Assembly (NCBI GenBank): GCA_038210185.1
Contig: JBBQWX010000129.1
Span: 1 to 12,926 of the forward strand
DNA from: Fodinibacter sp038210185
Lineage (GTDB): Bacteria > Actinomycetota > Actinomycetes > Actinomycetales > Dermatophilaceae
Direction of reading: 5' to 3'
Length of the DNA stretch: 12,926 nt
Shown: piece by piece, positions 1-5,739 of the stretch
How positions within the stretch are numbered: the stretch's first letter is position 1
How the letters are laid out: each line of letters opens with the position of its first letter
The notes under the pieces: model-generated
The model's input: the letters and a program-made list of their open reading frames with translations, nothing else
What the model was told of the DNA's origin: nothing
The model's database searches: none
Translations under genes and position numbers: made by a program

Positions 1-90
1 CCTCTTGCGCACGACGTCAGCCGAGACGCGATGAGCGGCCGACGGTGGCGCGCGTAGGCAACTGCACGAGAGGCCGTCCGTGGTTCATCC

Positions 91-113
91 CTTGCCCGAT
101 CCGGTCGGGCAAG
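91..113. terminator. strong hairpin, possible terminator
   Basis: CTTGCCCGA (91-99) and TCGGGCAAG (105-113) form a perfect 9-bp stem around a 5-base loop. There is no T-run on either side, so it is not a classic intrinsic terminator, but T-less hairpins are commonly proposed as terminators in actinobacteria. It could end a gene lying to the left of the window. An operator role is also possible. Confidence 0.45.
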
Positions 114-121
114 AGGACAGA

Positions 122-155
122 CGAACGTCCCCACATGCCGAGTTCCGGATGTTCG
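122..155. repeat. candidate ATGCCG stem-loop, copy 1
   Basis: CGAAC (122-126) pairs with GTTCG (151-155) around a 24-base loop containing ATGCCG (135-140). The geometry matches the copy at 6190-6221, which has a 5-bp stem and a 22-base loop with the same core. Only six of the eight core bases match, so this is a weaker member of the family. Confidence 0.35.
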
Positions 156-306
156 CGGATCTGCCGAATAGCGGATGTTGCTCGACGGTTGATGCGAGAT
201 CGGCTCGAGTCCCTCGAACCAAGTCGGGAGCCTTCCGGGGTGGTGTCGACGCGTGCCGCCTTTAGGGTGGCGGCGTGGGGCGTGCGCCGGTGTCCAAGCG
301 GGTGGG

Positions 307-312
307 CATACT
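307..312 (+). promoter_or_regulatory. possible -10 box of a leaderless ABC operon
   Basis: CATACT lies so that a transcript starting about 7 bases downstream would begin at or next to the ATG at 320. No ribosome binding site is visible before that ATG, which fits leaderless translation, common in actinobacteria. I see no good -35 element, so the call is weak. Confidence 0.3.
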
Positions 313-319
313 TCACGGC

Positions 320-1111
320 ATGAACGACCCCGACCCGCGCAGTCACGTTGGGCCTGCGGTCGAGGTGTTGGACGTCGCGCATTCGTATGGCGACCGAGTT
401 GCTTTGGATGACGTGTCCCTCACGTTGGAGACCGGGACGACGGCGTTGATTGGGGTCAACGGTTCCGGGAAGTCGACGCTGCTCAGCATCCTGGCCGGGG
501 CGCTGGAGCCAGGCACGGGAAGCGTCCGGGTGATGGGTTTGGACCCCTACCGGGCCAGGCAGCGCCGGGCTGCGCTGCCGCACGTGGCTCTGATGCCGCA
601 GCAGGCCGTGTTCCCGTCGAACATGACCGTTCGTGAGGTGGTCGGCTTCATCGGGTGGGCCCGTGGGCTGGCCAGGAACCGAGCGAGTTCACGGGCGGAC
701 GTGGTCATCGAGCAGGTCGGCCTGAGCGCACGCGCTGACGAACAGCTCAAGCGGCTCTCCGGCGGCATGGTTCGCAGGGTGGCCCTGGCGCAGGCGTTGG
801 TCAGCGAGCCGGACGTGCTACTGCTGGACGAGCCCAGCACGGGGCTGGACCCCGAACAGCGGCGCGGGATGGTCAGCCTCATCCGTAAGCTGGGGAGCAC
901 GGTGCTGTTCAGCAGCCACGTCGTGGAGGACGTCAAGGACGTCGCCCAGCGCGTGCTGGTGCTCGAGGAGGGCCGGCTGTTGTTCTCCGGCACCGTCGGC
1001 GAGCTCGAGGCGCTGGCCACACCGACCGGTGACGGGTCGGCCCGGGCTGGGTCCGACATCGAAGCTGGGCTAATGAAGCTGCTGGCCGATGAGCGCGGTC
1101 TACACGGATGA
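320..1111 (+). CDS. ABC transporter ATP-binding protein
   Basis: Cytoplasmic ATPase subunit of an ABC transporter, 263 aa. It hydrolyses ATP to drive the membrane proteins encoded directly downstream. All family motifs are present: Walker A GVNGSGKST (45-53), Q-loop in LMPQQ (92-95), signature LSGGM (146-150), Walker B VLLLDE (166-171) and H-loop His200. The layout is of the CcmA-like single-domain type that pairs with a separate permease. I chose ATG 320 because similarity-like sequence starts only after it; an in-frame start at 275 would add 15 residues without a better ribosome site. The stop overlaps the next start as ATGA (1108-1111), indicating translational coupling. Substrate cannot be read from the sequence; export of a peptide, drug or lipid is typical of this class. 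Confidence 0.93.
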   Translation: MNDPDPRSHVGPAVEVLDVAHSYGDRVALDDVSLTLETGTTALIGVNGSGKSTLLSILAGALEPGTGSVRVMGLDPYRARQRRAALPHVALMPQQAVFPSNMTVREVVGFIGWARGLARNRASSRADVVIEQVGLSARADEQLKRLSGGMVRRVALAQALVSEPDVLLLDEPSTGLDPEQRRGMVSLIRKLGSTVLFSSHVVEDVKDVAQRVLVLEEGRLLFSGTVGELEALATPTGDGSARAGSDIEAGLMKLLADERGLHG

Positions 1112-1407
1112 ACCCGCTACGGCTGTGGATGCGGCGTGGGGCCGCGCTGCTCGTGCCCGTCACGCTCGGCCCGTTGCTGCTGCTCACCCTCGTTCCGGGA
1201 CACCGGTGGTACCTGGATGCCGACTGGGGCCTGCGTAACGCGGCAGTGGTCGTCGGCTTCTACACACCGGTCCTTGCCGCGATCGCAGCGTTCGACGCCT
1301 CCAGGCGCCTGCACCCGACCTTGGCCATGGTGGGCCGCAGCGGCTCTCGTGGTTGGGGTGTGACCTTGACCCCGCCCGGTGCCGCGCTGGCGTGTGTTGA
1401 GCGATGA
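1108..1407 (+). CDS. ABC permease, N-terminal piece (split gene?)
   Basis: A 99-aa hydrophobic protein with two likely membrane helices (about residues 11-29 and 43-62) followed by a short polar loop rich in Arg and Gly. It begins at the ATGA overlap with the ATPase gene, so it should be the permease. A polytopic permease with two helices is far too short, and the reading frame ends just as another hydrophobic stretch would begin; that stretch continues in the next frame from 1404. This suggests that 1108-2309 was, or still is, one permease of about 400 aa, split either by an indel or by -1 slippage at the ATGA at 1404-1407. Alternatively two subunits are made by coupled re-initiation. I cannot decide from sequence alone. 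Confidence 0.7.
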   Translation: MNPLRLWMRRGAALLVPVTLGPLLLLTLVPGHRWYLDADWGLRNAAVVVGFYTPVLAAIAAFDASRRLHPTLAMVGRSGSRGWGVTLTPPGAALACVER

Positions 1408-2309
1408 TCCTCACCGCGACTGCCTGGGTGGGTGTGGTCGCGACTGCGGTCGGCTCCGGCGGCATCGCACCGACGGACTGGTGGATCATGCCCGAGACAC
1501 TGCTCGCGTACGCCGCCGCGCTGGCGGTAGGCCAGTGGATCGGCAGCTCGGTCCGGGGAGCCCTGGCGCCGGTGCTGGCCGCTGTGCTGGTGATCGTGGC
1601 TACGCTTCCCACCGGCGTGGGGGTCAGGGCGCTTCAGGTGGCCACGACGTCGGGCACCATGGTCGGCCTGGACCGCACCCCGTCGCGTGCCCTGGTCAGC
1701 ATCGGCGTGAACGCGTCGATGCTGCTGCTGTTCACCGGCCTGACCCTGGCCAGGAACCGCGGTCGTGCAAGGCCTCGGTCCGCGGTGCTGGCCGCCCTGG
1801 CCGTGCCGCTGGTCGTCACGCTGGGCCTGAGCGTCCGCTCCCCGGCGCAGGAATTCCGGCCCTCGCAGGCCGCCACCGTCTGCGTCGGTTCCAGCCCCAC
1901 AGTGTGCGGACCCGCGCGCGCTCAGCGGTTGCTGACGATCGCTCAACGCGACCTCGCGCAGGCCACCTCCGCGCTGGCGGCCTCGGGCCTGAGACTGCCG
2001 AGCGAGTACGCCGTCGCCCGAGGGGACGCAGGCCAGGCACTCGGCCTCGGCGTCACCCAGCTGCCGATCGAGCTGTCCTCTCTGACGGGCAACCACCTAC
2101 CCAGAGCCGCGCTGCTCGACGCGCTCGCTCAGCCGCGCCTCTGCGCGGCGCTGTACACGGCCCAGAGCGCCGAGGAGTACATCGAGCTCGCGGACATGGT
2201 GAGTTCCTGGATCGGCCAGCAGTTCGCGCTCCCGGGAGGCCCCACCGGACCCGCACCGGCTGACGTGCAGGACGCCAACCACCGCCTCAACGAGTGCCCT
2301 CTGCCATGA
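1404..2309 (+). CDS. ABC permease, C-terminal piece with extracytoplasmic domain
   Basis: A 301-aa membrane protein. Likely helices lie near residues 2-19, 32-48, 54-71, 96-116 and 126-144, followed by a soluble region of about 155 residues that should face outside. That domain carries Cys160 and Cys168 near its start, Cys247 in the middle and Cys298 four residues from the end, which could form disulfides or bind a metal. It starts in an ATGA overlap with the preceding piece, and a stop in its own frame at 1398-1400 rules out an upstream extension. The first helix begins immediately at the start codon, as expected for the distal part of a split permease. Its stop overlaps the next gene's ATG at 2306-2309. 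Confidence 0.75.
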   Translation: MILTATAWVGVVATAVGSGGIAPTDWWIMPETLLAYAAALAVGQWIGSSVRGALAPVLAAVLVIVATLPTGVGVRALQVATTSGTMVGLDRTPSRALVSIGVNASMLLLFTGLTLARNRGRARPRSAVLAALAVPLVVTLGLSVRSPAQEFRPSQAATVCVGSSPTVCGPARAQRLLTIAQRDLAQATSALAASGLRLPSEYAVARGDAGQALGLGVTQLPIELSSLTGNHLPRAALLDALAQPRLCAALYTAQSAEEYIELADMVSSWIGQQFALPGGPTGPAPADVQDANHRLNECPLP

Positions 2310-2860
2310 TCACTTGGACCAAGGCGTACCGCCTCCCCGAGACGCTCCTCGCAGTCGCGGTGCTGTGCGCGCTCATCCTCTGGACCCGAACATTGACCCT
2401 CAGCGTCGGGTCGCAAACCCCCGTCCAGGCCATCTGGCTGCTGGCGCTTGGCCTGGTCGTCGTTGCCGCATTGCCGCTGAACGACTCCATGGGCCTTCTG
2501 GAGAGGACCTTCTCCCGGGCGCGACCCCTGAAGACGATTCGGGCGGCCGCTGTCGCCCTCTCCGTTTCCTTGGGCGCGATCTGCCTGGCAGTTGTGAGCA
2601 GCGCGAACGCTATCGTCACCTGGCTTCTCCTCCTCTCAACTATCACGGTCCTGGCCACGCTGCTACTGGGCCATAACGCAATCCTCGTCGCCCTCACCCT
2701 CGGAGCTGGCTCGATCTTCGTCGAGCACTGGGTCGTAAACACGCCCGTCACCCGCCTCAGTCAGGCAGTCGGTGTACCCGTGGCAGCAGCCTGCTTCGGC
2801 GCATCCCTACTCATCTTCACCGCGCTGCCAGGATCCAAGGTCGGACCACGAACTGAGTGA
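2306..2860 (+). CDS. small multi-spanning membrane protein of the ABC operon
   Basis: A 184-aa protein, mostly hydrophobic, with about six likely membrane segments (roughly residues 11-27, 40-57, 78-98, 102-120, 122-140 and 155-173). I recognise no family motif. ATG 2306 is preferred because it makes an ATGA overlap with the permease stop, like every other junction in this operon; a GTG at 2294 would add only four residues. Operon position suggests an accessory membrane subunit of the same transporter. It is the last gene of the operon: 193 non-coding bases follow. Confidence 0.8.
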   Translation: MITWTKAYRLPETLLAVAVLCALILWTRTLTLSVGSQTPVQAIWLLALGLVVVAALPLNDSMGLLERTFSRARPLKTIRAAAVALSVSLGAICLAVVSSANAIVTWLLLLSTITVLATLLLGHNAILVALTLGAGSIFVEHWVVNTPVTRLSQAVGVPVAAACFGASLLIFTALPGSKVGPRTE

Positions 2861-2945
2861 GACCCGCGCCCCAAGCGCGCTGCCGGCGCCACGGCCTGAC
2901 GGCAGTTCACGCGGGCCGCTCACTACAAGACCTCCTCACATCAGC

Positions 2946-2980
2946 GTCCGCCGGTTACCGGACATGCCGCGATCAATGTG
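2946..2980. repeat. candidate ATGCCGCA-family repeat, copy 2
   Basis: ATGCCGCG (2964-2971) is preceded by a hairpin, GTCCG (2946-2950) with CGGAC (2959-2963). Inside that lies the palindrome CCGGT-t-ACCGG. The upstream TTACCGGA is shared with the copy at 4521-4544. It sits between the ABC operon and the YjbR-family gene, in a 193-bp stretch with no other feature. Confidence 0.4.
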
Positions 2981-3041
2981 CCAATGGATGGCGCCGCGTT
3001 TGCCGGCCCCGAGGTCCGACCCGGCCGTCGGTGGGGCGGCG

Positions 3042-3047
3042 TAGCCT
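3042..3047 (+). promoter_or_regulatory. possible -10 box, leaderless YjbR-family gene
   Basis: TAGCCT sits six bases before the ATG at 3054, the spacing expected if transcription starts at the start codon. No Shine-Dalgarno sequence is present. No clear -35 element, so confidence is low. Confidence 0.3.
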
Positions 3048-3053
3048 GCGCCG

Positions 3054-3458
3054 ATGGCCGCCGCGCCCGTCCGCCGCCTCACCGACGACGTCCCCGCCGA
3101 CGTTGAGCGGCGCCTGCGCCGACTGTGCCTCGCCCTCCCGGACGCCTACGAGGAGCATGCCTGGGTCGGCACCCGGTGGCGGGTGCGCACGCGGACCTTC
3201 GTGCACGTCCTCGGGGTCGACGACCCCGTCGACGGCGCCCATGTGGTCATGACCTTCCGCGCCGCGGGCGAGGAGCTCGAGGCGCTGCGGCACGCGGGCC
3301 CGCCCTTCCACGTCCTCGGCTGGGGCCGCGACGCGATGGGTCTCACGCTCGACGCCGCCACCGACTGGGACGAGGTTGCCGAGCTCGTCGTCGAGTCGTA
3401 CTGCGTCCTGGCCCCGAGGAAGCTGGTCGCGCTCGTCGACCGCCCGGACCCCACCTAG
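3054..3458 (+). CDS. MmcQ/YjbR family protein
   Basis: A 134-aa cytoplasmic protein of the MmcQ/YjbR (DUF419) family, a small alpha/beta fold often labelled DNA-binding but without a proven biochemical role. Family features seen: an N-terminal helix with LCLALPDAYEEHAW, the strand segment WRVRTRTFVHVLG, a central VMTFRA, and a C-terminal DWDEVAELVVESYCVLAPRKL ending helix region. Length is normal for the family and there is no signal peptide or membrane segment. It ends 11 bases before the GTG of the uridine-kinase-like remnant, so the two were probably co-transcribed. Confidence 0.85.
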   Translation: MAAAPVRRLTDDVPADVERRLRRLCLALPDAYEEHAWVGTRWRVRTRTFVHVLGVDDPVDGAHVVMTFRAAGEELEALRHAGPPFHVLGWGRDAMGLTLDAATDWDEVAELVVESYCVLAPRKLVALVDRPDPT

Positions 3459-3469
3459 ATTCGCCGCCC

Positions 3470-3736
3470 GTGGACGGACCGGCTGACGGCAAGGACCTCG
3501 GGCTGCCCCCTCCCGCGGACCGCCGGCGCGTCGTCGTCCTCGCCGGTCCGAGCGGCTCCGGGAAGTCCCGACTGGCGAACCGCCTGCACGCCGCCCGCGG
3601 GTGGCCGGTCGGGAGTCTGCCCAGCCCTCCCACTGACGACCCCAACGATGCAGAGCTGGCCGCATGGCAAGCCCGCCCCCAAGCCTACTTCAAGTCAGGA
3701 TCTTGGTCATCAGCGCCAGAGGGCAGCCTCGACTGA
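3470..3736 (+). pseudogene. truncated uridine kinase-like P-loop gene
   Basis: The GTG at 3470 opens an 88-codon frame. Its first 45 or so residues look like the start of a uridine kinase / P-loop phosphotransferase: VVVLAGPSGSGKSRL with a full Walker A (GPSGSGKS), then ANRLHAARGWPV. In this family the next segment should be a strand leading to an acidic DDFY-like motif and another 150 residues of kinase. Instead, from about 3612 the frame runs into unrelated sequence and stops at 3734-3736, next to a hairpin and just before a toxin-antitoxin module. I infer a gene cut by an insertion or deletion. The remaining piece has no base-binding or lid region and should be inactive as a kinase. Confidence 0.7.
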
Positions 3737-3739
3737 AGA

Positions 3740-3758
3740 ATCCGCTCATGCGGCGGAT
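3740..3758. repeat. hairpin at truncated-kinase / toxin-antitoxin junction
   Basis: ATCCGC (3740-3745) and GCGGAT (3753-3758) form a perfect 6-bp stem around a 7-base loop. CCGCTCATGC here recalls the CCGCTCATGCCGCA of the copy at 6195-6209, so it may be a shortened or recombined copy of that repeat. It lies four bases after the stop of the truncated frame. It could also be a simple terminator. Confidence 0.35.
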
Positions 3759-3849
3759 GGCAGGTTCGACGAGGACGCGAAGTATCGGATGTCGCCGTCT
3801 CCGTGAGCGTCTTCAAAGCGAGGTCGCAGGTGCCCTTGCCCATCGTGTC

Positions 3850-3868
3850 TTACAAATGGTGTTACATT
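3850..3868 (+). promoter_or_regulatory. promoter/operator region of toxin-antitoxin operon
   Basis: Two TTACA boxes (3850-3854 and 3862-3866) lie 12 bases apart in direct orientation, in an AT-richer patch that stands out from its surroundings. The second is part of TACATT (3863-3868), a fair -10 element whose expected start falls at the ATG at 3875, implying a leaderless message. Toxin-antitoxin operons are generally repressed by their own antitoxin at such boxes; that role here is inference. Confidence 0.4.
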
Positions 3869-3874
3869 CGTGAT

Positions 3875-4108
3875 ATGTCTCAGACGATCACGTTCCGCCC
3901 CGACGAAGACGCCGAGCGCGCCCTGGCAGTCCTCACCGCTGACGGCACTGCAGTGTCAGCCGCTGTCCGCGCTGCCTTGATCGACGCTGCGCGCCGCCGG
4001 GCACAAGAACGACTGCGTGCCGAGGCCGAAGTCCTCGCCGCGGATCCGACCGACCGGGCCGAAGCTGCTCAGGTGCTGCGGGACATGGAGACCCTGCGTG
4101 CGTGGTGA
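3875..4108 (+). CDS. antitoxin of MazF-type module
   Basis: A 77-aa protein encoded just upstream of, and overlapping, a MazF-type toxin. The N-terminal SQTITFRPDEDAERAL looks like the strand and first helix of a ribbon-helix-helix DNA-binding domain. The rest is a long charged helix (AALIDAARRRAQERLRAEAE) that would wrap the toxin. It should neutralise the RNase and repress its own promoter. ATG 3875 is chosen over an in-frame start at 3803 because the promoter-like boxes lie between them and the domain begins at Met-Ser-Gln. Its ending METLRAW is common in antitoxins of this group. It is not a classical AbrB-type MazE. Confidence 0.8.
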   Translation: MSQTITFRPDEDAERALAVLTADGTAVSAAVRAALIDAARRRAQERLRAEAEVLAADPTDRAEAAQVLRDMETLRAW

Positions 4109-4409
4109 CGTCCACCGGCTCAAGGCGCCGCGCGGCAGCCGCGGTCACGAGCAATCCGGTCCACGTTTCGCCGTCATCGTTCAGTCGGACTCGCTTCCGC
4201 TGTCGACCCTGATGGTGGCCCCCACCTCGACGTCATCGCGACCGGCGAGTTTCCGCCCCGAGGTGACCTTTGCGGGCCAGACGACGCGCGTGTTGGTTGA
4301 GCAGGCTGCTGCGGTAGACCCCACCCGTCTTGGTGAACGCGTCGCCCACCTCGGCTTCGACGAACTGCGACACGTTGACGCCGCCCTGCGAATCGTGCTC
4401 GAACTCTAA
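4098..4409 (+). CDS. mazF: MazF/PemK-type toxin, endoribonuclease
   Basis: A 103-aa protein of the MazF/PemK family, sequence-specific RNases that cut single-stranded mRNA and arrest growth when the antitoxin is lost. Seen: N-terminal VRGDVHRLKAPRGSRGHEQ with the conserved RGD and GHEQ elements, the core strand RFAVIVQSD, then VAPTSTSSRP, which carries the conserved Ser/Thr of the active region, and a C-terminal helix HVDAALRIVLEL. Length is right for the family. The GTG at 4098 is chosen because it places Val-Arg-Gly-Asp at the N-terminus as in relatives; it overlaps the antitoxin by 11 bases, implying coupled translation and less toxin than antitoxin. Confidence 0.88.
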   Translation: MRGDVHRLKAPRGSRGHEQSGPRFAVIVQSDSLPLSTLMVAPTSTSSRPASFRPEVTFAGQTTRVLVEQAAAVDPTRLGERVAHLGFDELRHVDAALRIVLEL

Positions 4410-4473
4410 GCCCGGGCCGACGCACAGCTCGGCGATCGCCCCGTGGGCCGCGCCTGCCGGCCGCTGCCGCAAT

Positions 4474-4488
4474 GCGTGGAAGCCACGC
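4474..4488. terminator. hairpin after toxin gene, possible terminator
   Basis: GCGTGG (4474-4479) and CCACGC (4483-4488) form a perfect 6-bp stem with a 3-base loop, 65 bases after the toxin stop. No T-run follows. Confidence 0.35.
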
Positions 4489-4520
4489 TGACCGCAACAG
4501 ACGCTCATCAGTGTGAGGCG

Positions 4521-4546
4521 TTTACCGGATATGCCGCAGTCCGGAA
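4521..4546. repeat. ATGCCGCA repeat, copy 4
   Basis: Core ATGCCGCA at 4531-4538 lies inside a stem of CCGGA (4525-4529) and TCCGG (4540-4544). The stem extends by TT/AA if the A at 4524 is left unpaired. It lies between the toxin gene and the next small gene and marks the left edge of the one-gene-per-interval array. Confidence 0.6.
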
Positions 4547-4552
4547 TCGCCG

Positions 4553-4587
4553 ACTCGCGGTGGCGTTACGCACCTCGGTCCGCGAGT
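4553..4587. repeat. nested hairpin next to repeat copy 4
   Basis: ACTCGCGG (4553-4560) pairs perfectly with CCGCGAGT (4580-4587). The 19-base loop itself can fold, GCGT with ACGC and GGT with ACC, leaving one bulged G. A long stem with an extrahelical base is unusual for a terminator and there is no T-run. Confidence 0.5.
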
Positions 4588-4626
4588 TCATGCAGATGAG
4601 CGATCGGCTGTCATAGGTTCACCGCC

Positions 4627-4884
4627 ATGGATGCAAGTAAGCAGCCGGACGGCACCGTTGCCTTGTCGCTGACGGTGGCAGAGGCAGTCGTGCTGCACGC
4701 GGCCATCGCCACGGCCGAGTTCGCGGAAGACCTAGACACCGTCGAACTAGGTGAGCCTGTCGAGAAGAAGGTCTTCTCTGACGTGCAGCAGGCTTTGGCC
4801 CCGCTGATCCCGGACCTCGGCACGGACCGCTATGGCGTGACGGTGCAGGGTGCCTACGCCTCCATCGACCCCTCGCCCTACTGA
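4627..4884 (+). CDS. small hypothetical protein, 85 aa
   Basis: An 85-aa acidic soluble protein that I do not recognise. It has a strand-like opening (GTVALSLTVAEAVVLHAAI), a long helix with many acidic residues (AEFAEDLDTVELGEPVEKKV), a second helix FSDVQQALAPLIPDL, and a short C-terminal strand (YGVTVQGAYASI). There is no signal peptide or membrane segment. Codon use is normal for the region and the frame is intact from ATG 4627, although the upstream AGGTTCA is a poor ribosome site. The gene stands alone, with ATGCCGCA repeats on both sides; its stop is only 20 bases from the next core. No function is proposed. Confidence 0.65.
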   Translation: MDASKQPDGTVALSLTVAEAVVLHAAIATAEFAEDLDTVELGEPVEKKVFSDVQQALAPLIPDLGTDRYGVTVQGAYASIDPSPY

Positions 4885-4894
4885 CGGCAGCAAT

Positions 4895-4934
4895 CGTCTT
4901 CCTATGCCGCAGGTGGTGAGCTTCGCTTCCTCAC
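4895..4934. repeat. ATGCCGCA repeat, copy 5
   Basis: Core ATGCCGCA at 4904-4911. The 17-base block ATGCCGCAGGTGGTGAG is nearly the same as in copy 6 (ATGCCGCAGATAGTGAG). GTGAG (4916-4920) also pairs with CTCAC (4930-4934) around a 9-base loop. The element begins about 10 bases after the stop of the preceding gene. Confidence 0.6.
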
Positions 4935-5013
4935 TGCCAGGCACGCTCATTGAGATGAGTCGGCCGGGTCGAGGTCGTCAAGCACCAAAGACGGCGCGTG
5001 CTGATCGTGCCGT

Positions 5014-5041
5014 TTGACGTCTGGTCGTCAGCAGCAACACT
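5014..5041 (+). promoter_or_regulatory. possible promoter of the 55-aa gene
   Basis: TTGACG (5014-5019), a good -35 element, is followed after 16 bases by AACACT (5036-5041), a weak -10 element. It lies about 50 bases before the start of the small gene at 5093. Confidence 0.25.
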
Positions 5042-5092
5042 GTCAATCTCGACGCACGTCGGGGCTAGTGCCCACGCGAAGGGGATCCCTCG

Positions 5093-5260
5093 ATGGCATA
5101 CCGGGTCTTGACTGAGGCTGAACTCTTCAACGAGAAGTCGATGGGTCCAGGACTGAAGGGCGTGCGGTTGGCCCTGTGTCTCGAAGTGCTGGAGGAGGAC
5201 GGCTGGGTTCTTCTCGCCACGACTGCCGAGGGCCTTTACGTCTTCCGGCGACCGGAGTAG
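5093..5260 (+). CDS. 55-aa small protein, DUF4177-like
   Basis: A short intact frame with a good ribosome site, GAAGGGG about eight bases before ATG 5093. The protein opens MAYRVLTEAEL and ends with LEVLEEDGWVLLATTAEG and LYVFRRPE. The plan of a helix, then a GW, a hydrophobic strand and a final strand with a positive end recalls small DUF4177-type proteins, which share the pattern N..G..GWELV and a terminal FKR. The match is by pattern only. There is no signal peptide or membrane segment. The gene stands alone between repeat copies 5 and 6 and converges on the gene at 5358. Function unknown. Confidence 0.65.
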   Translation: MAYRVLTEAELFNEKSMGPGLKGVRLALCLEVLEEDGWVLLATTAEGLYVFRRPE

Positions 5261-5305
5261 CCACGGACCTGCTGACGCACTCAGCCGTGGATGGGGCTGA
5301 ACACG

Positions 5306-5339
5306 ACCCGTCCTGTCATGCCGCAGATAGTGAGGAACC
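5306..5339. repeat. ATGCCGCA repeat, copy 6
   Basis: Core ATGCCGCA at 5318-5325, flanked by TCCT (5311-5314) and AGGA (5333-5336). The stem can extend by one G-C pair if one A is left unpaired. It lies between two convergent genes (stops at 5260 and 5358), so it could also act as a two-way terminator. Confidence 0.6.
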
Positions 5340-5357
5340 AGTCGGCGCTGTGCGGGG

Positions 5358-5627
5358 CTAGCGCGAAGATGCTCCCACGGTTCCGCCCTTGCGGTGTCGG
5401 ACCGACACCGCGAGACCAAGTGCTCCGAGCAGCATCGCTGCCATCGCACCGGCACTAGCAACCCCGGGGAGGCTCATGGGGTCAGCCAGTAGAGCCAACA
5501 TCGACAGGACGATTGCGACCGGGTACCAGTGCCCCAAGAGCCCCCGTCTCCACGCCAAGAGGCCCACCCCGTTGAGGACGACGGCGATCGCCATCAGGCC
5601 GACAACCTCTGACTCGGAGAAGTTCAT
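5358..5627 (-). CDS. small membrane protein, 89 aa
   Basis: An 89-aa hydrophobic protein with three likely membrane segments: residues 8-26 (VVGLMAIAVVLNGVGLLAW), about 35-49, and 60-76 (GAMAAMLLGALGLAVSV). Positively charged residues sit after the first helix (WRRG) and at the C-terminus (RHRKGG). The frame is open upstream as far as 5843, but that extension is arginine- and proline-rich, runs through a repeat and into the neighbouring gene, so I take ATG 5627, where the hydrophobic protein begins. I recognise no family. It stands alone between repeat copies 6 and 7. Confidence 0.65.
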   Translation of the reverse strand: MNFSESEVVGLMAIAVVLNGVGLLAWRRGLLGHWYPVAIVLSMLALLADPMSLPGVASAGAMAAMLLGALGLAVSVRHRKGGTVGASSR

Positions 5628-5662
5628 GCCCCATGGTCGCAACTCAGCCGATTCGAGGGAAG

Positions 5663-5696
5663 TCCGAACGTCCGCAGATGCCGCGCACCGTGCGGG
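5663..5696. repeat. ATGCCGCA-family repeat, copy 7
   Basis: Core ATGCCGCG at 5678-5685, with one mismatch in the 8-mer, inside a stem of CCGCA (5672-5676) and TGCGG (5691-5695). The flanks GAACGTCCGC before it and CACCGTGCG after it closely match copy 8 (AAACGTCCGC and AACCGTGCG). Confidence 0.6.
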
Positions 5697-5739
5697 TGGG
5701 CGGATGGCTCTTGCTCCTGGCAGGACGCCCGCCGAGAAG

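Larger units (their letters stand above)
1..319. other. gene-free lead-in before ABC operon
   Basis: I see no convincing gene here. Open frames on both strands have arginine-rich or compositionally random translations, and most overlap the ATPase gene antisense. The first 34-57 bases could hold the last codons of an upstream gene: two different frames reach a stop, at 32-34 and at 55-57, and I cannot choose between them. The region holds a strong hairpin (91-113), a candidate copy of the ATGCCG repeat (122-155) and a possible promoter just before the ATPase start. Confidence 0.55.

Noticed and set aside
45..323. 92-aa open frame on the plus strand before the ATPase gene
   Set aside because: No ribosome site, crosses a 9-bp hairpin, and the translation is Arg/Ser/Cys-rich without any domain pattern.
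591..604. Exact ATGCCGCA at about 594 in the ATPase gene
   Set aside because: It encodes the Met-Pro-Gln-Gln of the conserved Q-loop and has no pairing flanks, so it is a coding coincidence.
1260..2096. 278-aa open frame antisense to the permease
   Set aside because: Gln/Arg/Gly-rich translation typical of antisense frames in high-GC genes; the plus strand has clear membrane helices.
4931..5461. 176-aa minus-strand frame over the 55-aa gene
   Set aside because: Its translation is rich in Arg, Ser and His with no pattern, it crosses repeat copy 6, and the opposite-strand small gene has a ribosome site.
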